Shown piece after piece: positions 1 through 7,417 of a stretch of 64,000 nucleotides of DNA (the stretch's first letter is position 1; the number at the start of each line of letters is the position of its first letter). The stretch is from Bacteroidota bacterium (GTDB lineage Bacteria > Bacteroidota > Bacteroidia > Bacteroidales > JAADJA01): contig JAHLKX010000006.1 in NCBI GenBank assembly GCA_020444515.1, positions 1 to 64,000 on the forward strand, given 5' to 3'. Below the pieces are notes generated by a model that searched no databases, was not told the DNA's origin, and saw nothing but the letters and a program-made list of their open reading frames with translations. The translations under genes and the position numbers were made by a program.

Positions 1-104
1 GCGCGATCCAAGCCGTCCGCCTGCTGGCGGACTTCGGGATCGCTCCACAATCCATACCACATGGTTCACCACCTTGTTTTGCTGCGAAAAGAATTTAAGG
101 TCGG
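1..104 (+). repeat. Interspersed palindromic repeat family A, copy 1
   Basis: About 104 bases that recur almost base for base at 697-801, with a partial copy at 231-284. The first part folds as a nested hairpin: 3-9 pairs with 37-43 and 15-21 (GTCCGCC) pairs with 26-32 (GGCGGAC). The second part, from about 58, is an unpaired conserved tail. The copy may begin before the window, since it starts at base 1. It carries no gene. It resembles short non-coding interspersed repeats scattered in Bacteroidota genomes; that comparison is from memory and not checked. Confidence 0.75.
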
Positions 105-230
105 ATTCGATCCAATAAGCGTTTGTTTTCTAATTACTCCCAAAACGAATGGTCACACTGAGGGGGAATACGGGGCGGGAATTCTGCGTTGGGTATTCCC
201 GTCTCGAAGTGCGGCCATGGATTGTATTCT

Positions 231-284
231 ATCCATCCCACATGGTTCATCACCTTGTTTTGCTGAGCAAAGAATTTAAGGTCG
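231..284 (+). repeat. Repeat family A, partial copy (tail only)
   Basis: These 54 bases match the tail half of the copies at 1-104 and 697-801 with only a few differences (GAGCAA instead of GCGAAA near the end). The nested hairpin half is missing, so the tail can occur alone. Confidence 0.65.
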
Positions 285-495
285 ATCCTGTGCGATTTCC
301 TATTTAATGAATGATTGTTTTTTATTTATTAAAGTGCCCATGGATAATCCGCGGGTTGGCCTGCCCAAACAGCGGGAAGTGAAGCGGTGAATTGGACAAT
401 ACCAGCGAATCCGGCAAAGGCATCCCGACGGGCAACGTCGGGAATGTTTGGATGATAATCCACTACTTTGCCTGGATTTGCGGTGTTGCTCAAGA

Positions 496-560
496 GCGGG
501 GGGACAGCTTTGTTTGGGCTTATGGTTTTGGTGCTTTTGCCATAACAAAAGCACAGATAA
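496..560 (+). repeat. Interspersed repeat family B, copy 1
   Basis: About 65 bases starting GCGGGGGGACAGC that recur at 862-928. The core is a hairpin: GTGCTTTTG (531-539) pairs with CAAAAGCAC (546-554). The two copies differ mainly between the conserved head and the hairpin and in the loop, while both stems are kept, as expected for an element whose fold matters. Confidence 0.65.
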
Positions 561-696
561 GGATTAAAATTGAATATGATTTGTTATTTTGTCTTCCTGC
601 CTCCGGCAGGCAGGGTTACAAAAGAAGCAATCCCGATAGCTATCGGTACAAGACTGCAAATTCTTTCCACGCAAAAACTACGGCAATAAACCCCTT

Positions 697-801
697 GCGC
701 GATCCTAGCCGTCCGCCCGCTGGCAGACTTCGGGATCGCTCCACAATCCATCGCACATGGTTCATCACCTTGTTTTGCTGCGAAAAGAATTAAAGGTCGG
801 G
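697..801 (+). repeat. Repeat family A, copy 2
   Basis: This is the second full copy of the 1-104 element, beginning GCGCGATCC and ending AAAGGTCGG. The outer stem (GCGATCC with GGATCGC) is intact. The inner stem carries one change on each arm compared with copy 1 (GTCCGCC/GGCAGAC), so its pairing is slightly weakened. Confidence 0.75.
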
Positions 802-861
802 TTAAGAAATCAATTGAAGGAATTAGAATTTATTATTTAGAAAAATGATCATTGATCATCC

Positions 862-928
862 GCGGGGGGACAGCTTTGTTTGCTGCGCCAATGGTTTTGG
901 TGCTTTTACCGGGACAAAAGCACAGATT
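862..928 (+). repeat. Repeat family B, copy 2
   Basis: Second copy of the 496-560 element, in the same orientation. The hairpin stem GTGCTTTT / AAAAGCAC is kept with a changed loop. It ends about 35 bases before the galE stop codon on the opposite strand, so on that strand it lies just past the gene and could act as a transcript-end hairpin. Confidence 0.6.
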
Positions 929-962
929 AAAAAAGGAAAAAAGAATGTTGACGTCCTGCTTA

Positions 963-1985
963 TCAAGCTTTGGCCTTTTTCAAAGCCAGCTCCCAGTTCC
1001 AGGCAGAAAGCATCATATCATCCAATGATTTTCCGGCATTCCACCCCAGCACCTCATTGGCAAACCGGGTATCCGCCCACACCTTTTCCACATCGCCCGG
1101 CCTTCGGGCAACAATCTCATAATTCAATTTTTGAGCTGAAACCTTTTCGAAGGAGTGAATCACATCCAAAACCGAAAATCCTTTACCGGTTCCCAGATTG
1201 AAAATTTCAACCTGCTTTTTATTTTTGCCTTTCAACATCCTGTCGATGGCAACTACATGGGCTTTGGCCAGATCCACTACATGGATATAATCCCGGATCG
1301 CGGTCCCGTCGGGGGTATCATAATCATCCCCAAAAACACGGAGTTTGTCTCTGAGGCCAATGGCCGTTTGGGTAATAAAGGGTACCAGGTTATTGGGTAT
1401 CCCGATGGGCAGCTCGCCAATGAGGGCCGATTCATGGGCCCCGATGGGATTGAAATAACGCAAAAGGATGCCATTGATCTCATTCACCCGGCTGGTGTTT
1501 TCGATGATCTTTTCGGAAATCTGTTTGGTATGTCCATAAGGGGACCAGGCTTCTTTGATGGGCGCCGATTCGGTTACCGGCAAAACATCAGGTTGGCCAT
1601 ATACCGTGCAGGAAGAAGAAAAAACCAGGTTGGTCACACCGGCCTTCTGCATTCCTTTCAGGATATTGATCAGCGATGACAAATTATTGTGATAATATTT
1701 CAATGGTTCCGTCATCGATTCCCCAACCGCTTTATAGGCAGCAAAGTGAATGACCCCTCCAAGATCCCTGTGGCGGTCAAAAAAATCCAATGTTTTCTTT
1801 GGATCGGCCAGATCAAAGGATTCAAAAGCCGGCCGGATCCCGGTGATCTTTTCAATCTGATCGACCACACTGGCATAGGAATTCGACAGGTTATCGACGA
1901 TGACAACCTCATGGCCGCTCTGCTGCAGCTCAACCACAGTATGAGAGCCAATGTAGCCGGTGCCGCCGGTAACCAGAATTTTCAT
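963..1985 (-). CDS. galE: UDP-glucose 4-epimerase
   Basis: A 340-residue extended short-chain dehydrogenase that interconverts UDP-glucose and UDP-galactose (possibly also the N-acetyl forms) with bound NAD, in the cytoplasm. The N-terminus has the Rossmann motif GGTGYIGSH (residues 7-15). The catalytic pair is Tyr150 and Lys154 (YGHTK), with the Ser run SSSCTVYG near residue 124. The length is normal for GalE. It is the last gene of a minus-strand sugar-nucleotide block and starts 13 bases after the stop of the upstream UDP-sugar dehydrogenase, so co-transcription is likely. The context points to supply of galactose-type sugars for surface polysaccharide. The product is very secure; the exact substrate range cannot be read from sequence. 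Confidence 0.95.
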   Translation of the reverse strand: MKILVTGGTGYIGSHTVVELQQSGHEVVIVDNLSNSYASVVDQIEKITGIRPAFESFDLADPKKTLDFFDRHRDLGGVIHFAAYKAVGESMTEPLKYYHNNLSSLINILKGMQKAGVTNLVFSSSCTVYGQPDVLPVTESAPIKEAWSPYGHTKQISEKIIENTSRVNEINGILLRYFNPIGAHESALIGELPIGIPNNLVPFITQTAIGLRDKLRVFGDDYDTPDGTAIRDYIHVVDLAKAHVVAIDRMLKGKNKKQVEIFNLGTGKGFSVLDVIHSFEKVSAQKLNYEIVARRPGDVEKVWADTRFANEVLGWNAGKSLDDMMLSAWNWELALKKAKA

Positions 1986-1998
1986 AGGGTGGGATGTG

Positions 1999-3294
1999 TT
2001 ATAAACTCCAGTAAGAGAATGATTTGATTTTATTCTTATACATACCTTTTATATCGACAATGATGGCATCATCGGCACAGATCTTCCTGAAATAATCTTC
2101 TGTGAGTGCAGCATATTCATCGTGTGAAACGGCGATCACAACGGCATCATAATCATTCCGGAGATCATCGGTCAATTCAAAGTTGTATTCGTGTTTGACC
2201 TCTTTGGGAGAAGCAAAGGGATCAACGGCATCCACCTGAACATGGTATGATTTTAATTCACTTATGACATCAGCCACTTTTGAATTGCGCAGATCGCTGA
2301 CATTTTCCTTGAAAGTCACGCCCATCACCAGGACTTTAGAGTCGAGGATGGTTTTGCCCTTTTCGATCAGTTTTTTCACCAGTTGTTTGGCGACATAAAA
2401 TCCCATGGAGTCGTTCACAAACCTTCCTGAATTGATGATCTGCGGATGGTATCGGTATTCGCGCGCTTTGTAGGCCAGGTAGTAAGGGTCTACACCTATG
2501 CAATGTCCGCCAACGAGTCCGGGATAAAACTTCAGGAAGTTCCATTTGGTACCGGCTGCCTCCAGTACATCAAATGTATTGATCCCCATCCGGTTAAAAA
2601 TGATCGACAACTCATTCATCAGGGCAATGTTGACATCACGCTGTGTATTTTCGATGACCTTGGCAGCCTCGGCCACTTTCATGGTTGGGGCTTTATGCAC
2701 GCCGGCCTTCACAACAATCTCATAGGTTTTTGCAATGTTATCCAGCGAAACATCATCACACCCGGACACAATTTTTTTAATGGTGGTGATGGTATGGACC
2801 TTGTCTCCCGGATTGATTCGCTCAGGGGAATAGCCCACTTTAAAATCGTTTACAAATTTCAATCCGGACAATTCTTCCAGGATGGGCACACAATCCTCTT
2901 CCGTGGCGCCCGGATAAACGGTGGATTCATACACCACATAATCTCCTTTTTTCAGGATTTTTCCAACGGTGCGGGTTGCTGCCAGCAAAGGGGAAAGATC
3001 AGGCATGTTATGGTTGTCGATGGGTGTGGGTACAGCCACAATGTGAAACGAAGCATCTTTTAAGTCTTCAGGATTGCTGGTGAACTCAATATCACAGCCT
3101 TCGAAAGCTTCCGGACCCAGTTCATCACTGGGATCAATATTATTTTTCATCATATCAACCCGTTCCTTGCTGATGTCAAAACCGATCACCGGAACATGTT
3201 TGGCAAATTCAAGGGCAATGGGCAATCCCACATACCCCAGTCCAATCAATGATAATTTAGCTTCTTTATGAATTAATTTGTTATAAATGTCCAT
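1999..3294 (-). CDS. Nucleotide sugar dehydrogenase, WbpO/TviB type
   Basis: Predicted to oxidise C6 of a UDP-N-acetylhexosamine to the uronic acid with two NAD+, making a precursor for capsule or O-antigen. Counting from the chosen start (3294), residues 18-23 are the nucleotide motif GLGYVG, and the catalytic cysteine is C265 in GGHCIGVDPYYL. The wording around it (AAGTKWNFLKFYPG and ENTQRDVNIALMNE) is that of the TviB/WbpO branch, which uses UDP-GlcNAc or UDP-GalNAc rather than UDP-glucose. A longer frame reaches 3336, but the methionine before DIYNK gives the usual N-terminus. It sits between the WbpE-like aminotransferase and galE. Substrate identity is inferred. Confidence 0.9.
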   Translation of the reverse strand: MDIYNKLIHKEAKLSLIGLGYVGLPIALEFAKHVPVIGFDISKERVDMMKNNIDPSDELGPEAFEGCDIEFTSNPEDLKDASFHIVAVPTPIDNHNMPDLSPLLAATRTVGKILKKGDYVVYESTVYPGATEEDCVPILEELSGLKFVNDFKVGYSPERINPGDKVHTITTIKKIVSGCDDVSLDNIAKTYEIVVKAGVHKAPTMKVAEAAKVIENTQRDVNIALMNELSIIFNRMGINTFDVLEAAGTKWNFLKFYPGLVGGHCIGVDPYYLAYKAREYRYHPQIINSGRFVNDSMGFYVAKQLVKKLIEKGKTILDSKVLVMGVTFKENVSDLRNSKVADVISELKSYHVQVDAVDPFASPKEVKHEYNFELTDDLRNDYDAVVIAVSHDEYAALTEDYFRKICADDAIIVDIKGMYKNKIKSFSYWSL

Positions 3295-3369
3295 GTTGTT
3301 TAGATTAATCAATTTCTGAAAGATATATTCATACAATTCAGATGACCAATTGTTTCATCAATCTCTAAT

Positions 3370-4485
3370 TTATTTTGCATATTTAGCAATGGCTTCTACG
3401 ATTTGGTCCTGATCATCTTTTGAAAGGTACGGGTGCATGGGTATGCTGAAAACCTCAGCAGCAATGCGTTCACTCACCGGAAGATCACCTTTTCCATATC
3501 CCAGGTTACTGAAGGCATCCTGCAGGTGCAATGGCTTCGGATAATAAATGGCAGTGGGGATACCCTCCTGTTTCAATCCCTCCATAACTTTGCTCCGTTC
3601 GCTGTGCAAAATGGAATATTGAGCCCAGGCAGAGACATTGTGATCTTTGACAAAAGGTGTTTTAACCAATCCTTTCAATTGATCGCTATAACGATTGGCA
3701 ACGACCTGCCGCAATTCTATTTCCTCCTGAAATATTTCAAATTTGGGCAATAAAATAGCAGCCATCAGGGTGTCGATCCGGCCGTTGATCCCAATGCGCA
3801 CATTGTTGTATTTATCCGAACCCTGACCATGAACCCGGATGGAATCGAGCAACCCGATCATTTCATCGTCATCGGTAAAACACATGCCACCGTCACCATA
3901 GGCCCCCAATGGTTTAGCCGGGAAAAAGCTGGTGGCGGCTACCGGTGCTAATGAACCGGCTTTTTTGCCCTTATAAACACCCCCAAATCCCTGGGCGGCA
4001 TCTTCCAGCACCAATAAACCATGTTTTTCTGCGATGGCATTGATCTCATCATAATCTGCCGGTTGTCCGAACAGATCCACCGGGATGATCAATTTGGGAT
4101 TTAATTTACCCTCACTTTTAACCCTCAGAATTGCTTCTTCAAGTTTGATCGGATCCATATTGTAAGTTTCAGGGTCGATGTCAACAAAGACCGGGGTAGC
4201 CCCCAGGATCTGCACGACCTCAGCAGTAGCAATGAAGGTGAAGGCCACGGTAAAGACCGCATCACCCGGTTTAACGTCCCATGCCATGAGCGGCATCAAC
4301 AAAGCATCGGTCCCGCTTGACACACCGATGGCATGCCGGGTTCCCGCATAATCCGCCAACCGCTGTTCCAGCTCTTTAATTTCAGGTCCCATAACATACT
4401 GGCCATGATCCAATACTTTCCGGATATTGGCTTCGATCTTATCCCTGATCCGATCTTGTTGGGCTTTTAAATCTATAAATTGCAT
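3370..4485 (-). CDS. DegT/DnrJ-family sugar aminotransferase, WbpE-like
   Basis: A 371-residue PLP enzyme that transfers an amino group from glutamate to a keto-sugar nucleotide. The PLP lysine is K191 in FPAKPLGAYGDGG, and the start QFIDLKAQQ is characteristic of the WbpE/WlbC branch. Known members aminate UDP-2-acetamido-3-keto-glucuronate. Its neighbour upstream is a WbpD-like acetyltransferase and downstream a WbpO/TviB-like dehydrogenase, so three of the four steps towards a UDP-2,3-diacetamido-uronate could be present. The Gfo/Idh-type WbpB oxidase that would make the 3-keto substrate is not in the window. Family assignment is firm; the exact sugar is inferred from context. Confidence 0.9.
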   Translation of the reverse strand: MQFIDLKAQQDRIRDKIEANIRKVLDHGQYVMGPEIKELEQRLADYAGTRHAIGVSSGTDALLMPLMAWDVKPGDAVFTVAFTFIATAEVVQILGATPVFVDIDPETYNMDPIKLEEAILRVKSEGKLNPKLIIPVDLFGQPADYDEINAIAEKHGLLVLEDAAQGFGGVYKGKKAGSLAPVAATSFFPAKPLGAYGDGGMCFTDDDEMIGLLDSIRVHGQGSDKYNNVRIGINGRIDTLMAAILLPKFEIFQEEIELRQVVANRYSDQLKGLVKTPFVKDHNVSAWAQYSILHSERSKVMEGLKQEGIPTAIYYPKPLHLQDAFSNLGYGKGDLPVSERIAAEVFSIPMHPYLSKDDQDQIVEAIAKYAK

Positions 4486-4494
4486 ATTCTTTTT

Positions 4495-5115
4495 TTATAA
4501 TTGTTCAACCTTATTTCCTGATTTGGTATAATGCCTGCTACATTTGGTGCAGGTTGTTTTCTCTTCTGACTTTTCATCGGCATGAAATGACAATCGGTTA
4601 CCACAGGCACACATCCATCCTGCAATCCTGGCAGGCACGCCCAACACCATGGCATAATCGGGGACCTCTTTTGTCACCACTGACCCGGCACCGACAAAAG
4701 CATAGCGGCCAATATCATGACCACAAACAATGGTGCAGTTGGCTCCCAGAGAAGCACTTTTCTTAACCCGTGTTTTCAGATAGAATTCCGATCCTCTTTG
4801 AGGGAATTCACTCCGTGGATTCAGAATGTTTGTAAACACCATCGAGGGTCCGCAAAAAACAAAGTCGTCGAGCTCGACGCCTTCATAAACCGAAACATTG
4901 TTCTGAATTTTGACATGGTCACCGATTTTCACATTGTTTCCGATGTTAACATTCTGACCGAGTGAACAATTTTTGCCAATTCGGCTTCCGGTTTGTACAT
5001 GTGAAAAATGCCAGATTTTGGTCCCTTCTCCGATCTCGACCCGTTCATCGACATACGCGCTTTCATGAATAAAAAAATCCTTTTCCATATTCTGATTGTA
5101 ATTTGTGATATCCAT
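4495..5115 (-). CDS. Left-handed beta-helix sugar N-acetyltransferase, WbpD-like
   Basis: A 206-residue acyltransferase of the hexapeptide-repeat superfamily. Residues about 15-160 show imperfect hexapeptides ([29 protein letters not shown]), the beta-helix that binds acetyl-CoA. The tail adds a Cys-rich knuckle, CAC followed by CTKC, likely a small zinc ribbon. WbpD/WlbB enzymes acetylate the 3-amino group made by WbpE, which is the next gene, nine bases downstream. It is the first gene of the minus-strand sugar block, with a -7 box at 5199-5206 and a hairpin touching its start codon. A start at the tenth residue (5088) is possible. Substrate is inferred from neighbours. Confidence 0.87.
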   Translation of the reverse strand: MDITNYNQNMEKDFFIHESAYVDERVEIGEGTKIWHFSHVQTGSRIGKNCSLGQNVNIGNNVKIGDHVKIQNNVSVYEGVELDDFVFCGPSMVFTNILNPRSEFPQRGSEFYLKTRVKKSASLGANCTIVCGHDIGRYAFVGAGSVVTKEVPDYAMVLGVPARIAGWMCACGNRLSFHADEKSEEKTTCTKCSRHYTKSGNKVEQL

Positions 5116-5117
5116 CC

Positions 5118-5137
5118 TGCCATTGGATGAAATGGCA
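5118..5137 (-). promoter_or_regulatory. Hairpin directly upstream of the sugar operon start codon
   Basis: TGCCATT (5118-5124) pairs perfectly with AATGGCA (5131-5137) around a 6-base loop. In the minus-strand mRNA the stem ends two bases before the ATG at 5115, where it would cover the ribosome-binding area. A role in translation control is inferred only. Confidence 0.4.
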
Positions 5138-5198
5138 TGCCCATTCTCAATTATTTATGTAAATGCTTGATTTCGTTCTCATTTTAAAAATACGGCCG

Positions 5199-5206
5199 CA
5201 AATATA
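5199..5206 (-). promoter_or_regulatory. Bacteroidota -7 box for the sugar-nucleotide operon
   Basis: Read on the minus strand this is TATATTTG, a perfect match to the TAnnTTTG -7 element of the primary sigma factor of Bacteroidota. It would give a leader of roughly 80 bases before the ATG at 5115. No clear TTTG -33 box stands at the usual spacing. Confidence 0.5.
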
Positions 5207-5336
5207 CTTAAATCCCGACAAGGAATAGTGAATATTCGGTTAATTGTGAATTAAATAACAATAAGCTGATTTACCATGGATTTCAGCAATAAACTTGTTC
5301 CTAATGCTGTTTATTACAATTTGTAAGTGCTTTTCT

Positions 5337-5344
5337 TACTTTTG
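5337..5344 (+). promoter_or_regulatory. -7 box upstream of the barrel protein and kdtA
   Basis: TACTTTTG matches TAnnTTTG exactly and lies 19 bases before the ATG at 5364, a normal leader length. A TTTG at 5320-5323 is too close to be a standard -33 element. The box supports the 5364 start over the in-frame ATG at 5295, which would lie upstream of the promoter. Confidence 0.5.
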
Positions 5345-5363
5345 CATCACAAATTGCGCACAA

Positions 5364-6119
5364 ATGAAACAATGTTTCCTCGTTTTGATCCTGTTTTTAT
5401 CACTGGGGGTTCGGTCACAAATCAACATCAAAGATACCACCATGAGCATCCCGATGTTTTATGCTGCCTATACATGGCAGGTTCCCGGGGGAGATCTGGC
5501 TGACAGGTTTGGAGCCAATTCCAACATTGCGGCCGGGTTTCAGTGGAAAACATCATCGAATTGGATATTTGGCACCGATTGTAATTTTATGTTTGGCAAT
5601 ACCATTCATGATGAGGAGCTGATCATGACGAACATCAAAACCTCAACAGGAAACATCATCGACAATTCGGGAAGTTTTGCATACTATAAGCTTTATGAGC
5701 GGGGTTTTTATATCAACGGTAAATTTGGTAAACTCTTCCCGGTATTTTCATCCAATCCCAATTCCGGTATTGTGATCACCGGTGGACTGGGATATATCCA
5801 GCATAAGATTAGAATAGAAGTAACCAACAATACGGCGCCTCAATTACTGGGTGATTACAAAAAAGGTTATGACCGACTCGCAGCAGGATTTACAACGAAT
5901 CAGTTCATCGGCTATCAATTCATGAGCAACAGCCGGCTGTTGAATTTTTTCGGAGGATTTGAATTTTGTCAGGCATGGACCAGTCCTCAGCGAGATGTGA
6001 ATTTTGATACCCGACTTCCAGATCCGGTTACCAACCGCTTTGATCTGCTGAATGGCATTCGCATCGGGTGGATCATACCGGTATTTACCCGAGAACCCGA
6101 GAAATTTTATTATTATTGA
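5364..6119 (+). CDS. Secreted outer-membrane beta-barrel-like protein of unknown function
   Basis: About 251 residues from the ATG at 5364. The frame runs upstream to 5295, but only the later start gives a proper signal peptide (KQCFLVLILFLSLG, then cleavage near RSQ). The rest alternates polar and aromatic residues with many glycines (GFYINGKFGKLFP, GIVITGGLGY), typical of outer-membrane strands, and the last residues are aromatic (FYYY), as in barrel proteins. I recognise no named family. It stands 32 bases before kdtA on the same strand, which hints at, but does not prove, a role in envelope or lipopolysaccharide assembly. Confidence 0.75.
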   Translation: MKQCFLVLILFLSLGVRSQINIKDTTMSIPMFYAAYTWQVPGGDLADRFGANSNIAAGFQWKTSSNWIFGTDCNFMFGNTIHDEELIMTNIKTSTGNIIDNSGSFAYYKLYERGFYINGKFGKLFPVFSSNPNSGIVITGGLGYIQHKIRIEVTNNTAPQLLGDYKKGYDRLAAGFTTNQFIGYQFMSNSRLLNFFGGFEFCQAWTSPQRDVNFDTRLPDPVTNRFDLLNGIRIGWIIPVFTREPEKFYYY

Positions 6120-6151
6120 TGGCTCCTTAACGAAACATCCGGAATTACATC

Positions 6152-7417
6152 ATGGCTGTTCTGTATAACATTGGCATTTTTTTCTACCACCTGTTTATCC
6201 GGACCGGTTCACTATTCAACGACAAAGCCCGACTTTGGGTGAGGGGGCGAAAAGGATTGCTTGATAAAATGTCGGAAGAAATACAGTCCGGTATTCCCCT
6301 CATCTGGATTCATGCGGCATCACTTGGTGAATTCGAGCAAGGGCGACCGGTGATGGAAGCCTTTCGGAAACAATACCCGGATTTCAAAATATTGCTCACC
6401 TTCTTCTCACCTTCAGGATATGAGGTCAGGAAAAATTATGAGGGGGCTGATTATATTTACTATCTGCCAATTGACACCAAAAGAAATGCAAAAAAGCTGT
6501 TACAAATTATACAGCCCGAACTGGTCATTTTTATTAAATACGAATTCTGGTTCAACTTGCTGCATCAACTTCACAAGCATCGTATCCCGGTTATCATTAT
6601 TTCCGCTATTTTCCGGCAAAATCAACACTTTTTCAAATGTTATGGAAGCTGGTATCGGAAACAATTAGGCAAAATAAACCAGTTTTTTGTGCAAAATAAA
6701 AAATCGGAGGCATTGCTCAACTCCATTGGAATCAGACAGGTCCAGGTGAGCGGCGATACCCGGTTCGACCGGGTGGCATCCATTGCTGCTACGCAACAAG
6801 AAAACGAACTGATATCAAAGTTTGCGCAAGAAAGTGTTGTTTTACTGGGGGGAAGCACCTGGCCACCAGACGAACGAATTTTAAGGGATTACCTGAACAC
6901 ATCCGATCTGGAGATCAAAATGATCATTGCTCCGCATGAAGTGCACGACGAGCGCATTCAATCGATCCTCCACCTTTTTAATGAGCAGGCACCCGTGCGT
7001 TATTCCGAAGCAACAAAAGAAAATATTGACAAGGCCCAGGTGCTGATCATTGATGGGATCGGATTTTTATCATCGTTGTACCGTTATTGCAGGGTGGCTT
7101 ACATCGGTGGAGGTTTTGGAAAGGGGATTCACAATATCCTGGAAGCTGTTACTTTCGGCAAACCGGTGCTATTTGGACCTGAGCATCAGAAATTCGGGGA
7201 AGCAATGCAGCTTATAAAGGAAGGCGGTGCTTTTGCAATCCACAATGAGCAGGATTTCAGGGGTCATGTGGATCGTTTGCTTACAAGCAATACATATTAT
7301 GCTGAAGCCAGCACAGCCTGTTTAAATTTCATCGAAAAAAACAAAGGGGCTACAAAGTTGATCATGCAATCCATTTCAAAACTGATGGATTCAACCCAAA
7401 AGGACAGGCTTTCATGA
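6152..7417 (+). CDS. kdtA: 3-deoxy-D-manno-octulosonic acid (Kdo) transferase
   Basis: A 421-residue GT30 glycosyltransferase that adds Kdo from CMP-Kdo to lipid IVA, an inner-membrane step in lipopolysaccharide synthesis. An N-terminal membrane anchor (about residues 4-20) is followed by HAASLGEFEQG, where E60 fits the catalytic base of the family. The C-terminal half has the GT-B donor site pattern IGGGFGKGIHNILEA and GKPVLFGPEHQKF. Length is normal. Its stop overlaps the start of the next gene by four bases (ATGA), suggesting translational coupling to a membrane glycosyltransferase. Confidence 0.95.
   Translation: MAVLYNIGIFFYHLFIRTGSLFNDKARLWVRGRKGLLDKMSEEIQSGIPLIWIHAASLGEFEQGRPVMEAFRKQYPDFKILLTFFSPSGYEVRKNYEGADYIYYLPIDTKRNAKKLLQIIQPELVIFIKYEFWFNLLHQLHKHRIPVIIISAIFRQNQHFFKCYGSWYRKQLGKINQFFVQNKKSEALLNSIGIRQVQVSGDTRFDRVASIAATQQENELISKFAQESVVLLGGSTWPPDERILRDYLNTSDLEIKMIIAPHEVHDERIQSILHLFNEQAPVRYSEATKENIDKAQVLIIDGIGFLSSLYRYCRVAYIGGGFGKGIHNILEAVTFGKPVLFGPEHQKFGEAMQLIKEGGAFAIHNEQDFRGHVDRLLTSNTYYAEASTACLNFIEKNKGATKLIMQSISKLMDSTQKDRLS

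Larger units (their letters stand above)
1..962. other. Gene-free region with short palindromic repeats
   Basis: No convincing coding region is seen on either strand. Open frames here (for example plus 392-793 and minus 300-554) have low-complexity, repeat-driven translations and no recognisable domain. The stretch is instead filled with copies of two short repeat families, listed separately, and several perfect palindromes: 176-182 with 195-201, 423-430 with 436-443, 596-601 with 605-610, and the self-complementary 14-mer CCGATAGCTATCGG at 633-646. It lies downstream of the 3' end of the minus-strand galE gene, so it probably holds that operon's transcription end. Confidence 0.7.

Noticed and set aside
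392..793. Plus-strand open frame of 133 codons in the repeat region
   Set aside because: It runs through copies of both repeat families and its translation is determined by them; there is no domain, and the repeated parts elsewhere do not keep the frame.
1..928. Repeats considered as a CRISPR array
   Set aside because: Copies are few, of unequal spacing, over 60 bases long, and there are no cas genes in the window.
2446..3063. 205-codon frame antisense to the UDP-sugar dehydrogenase
   Set aside because: Same reason: the opposite strand encodes a clear enzyme and this translation has no family features.
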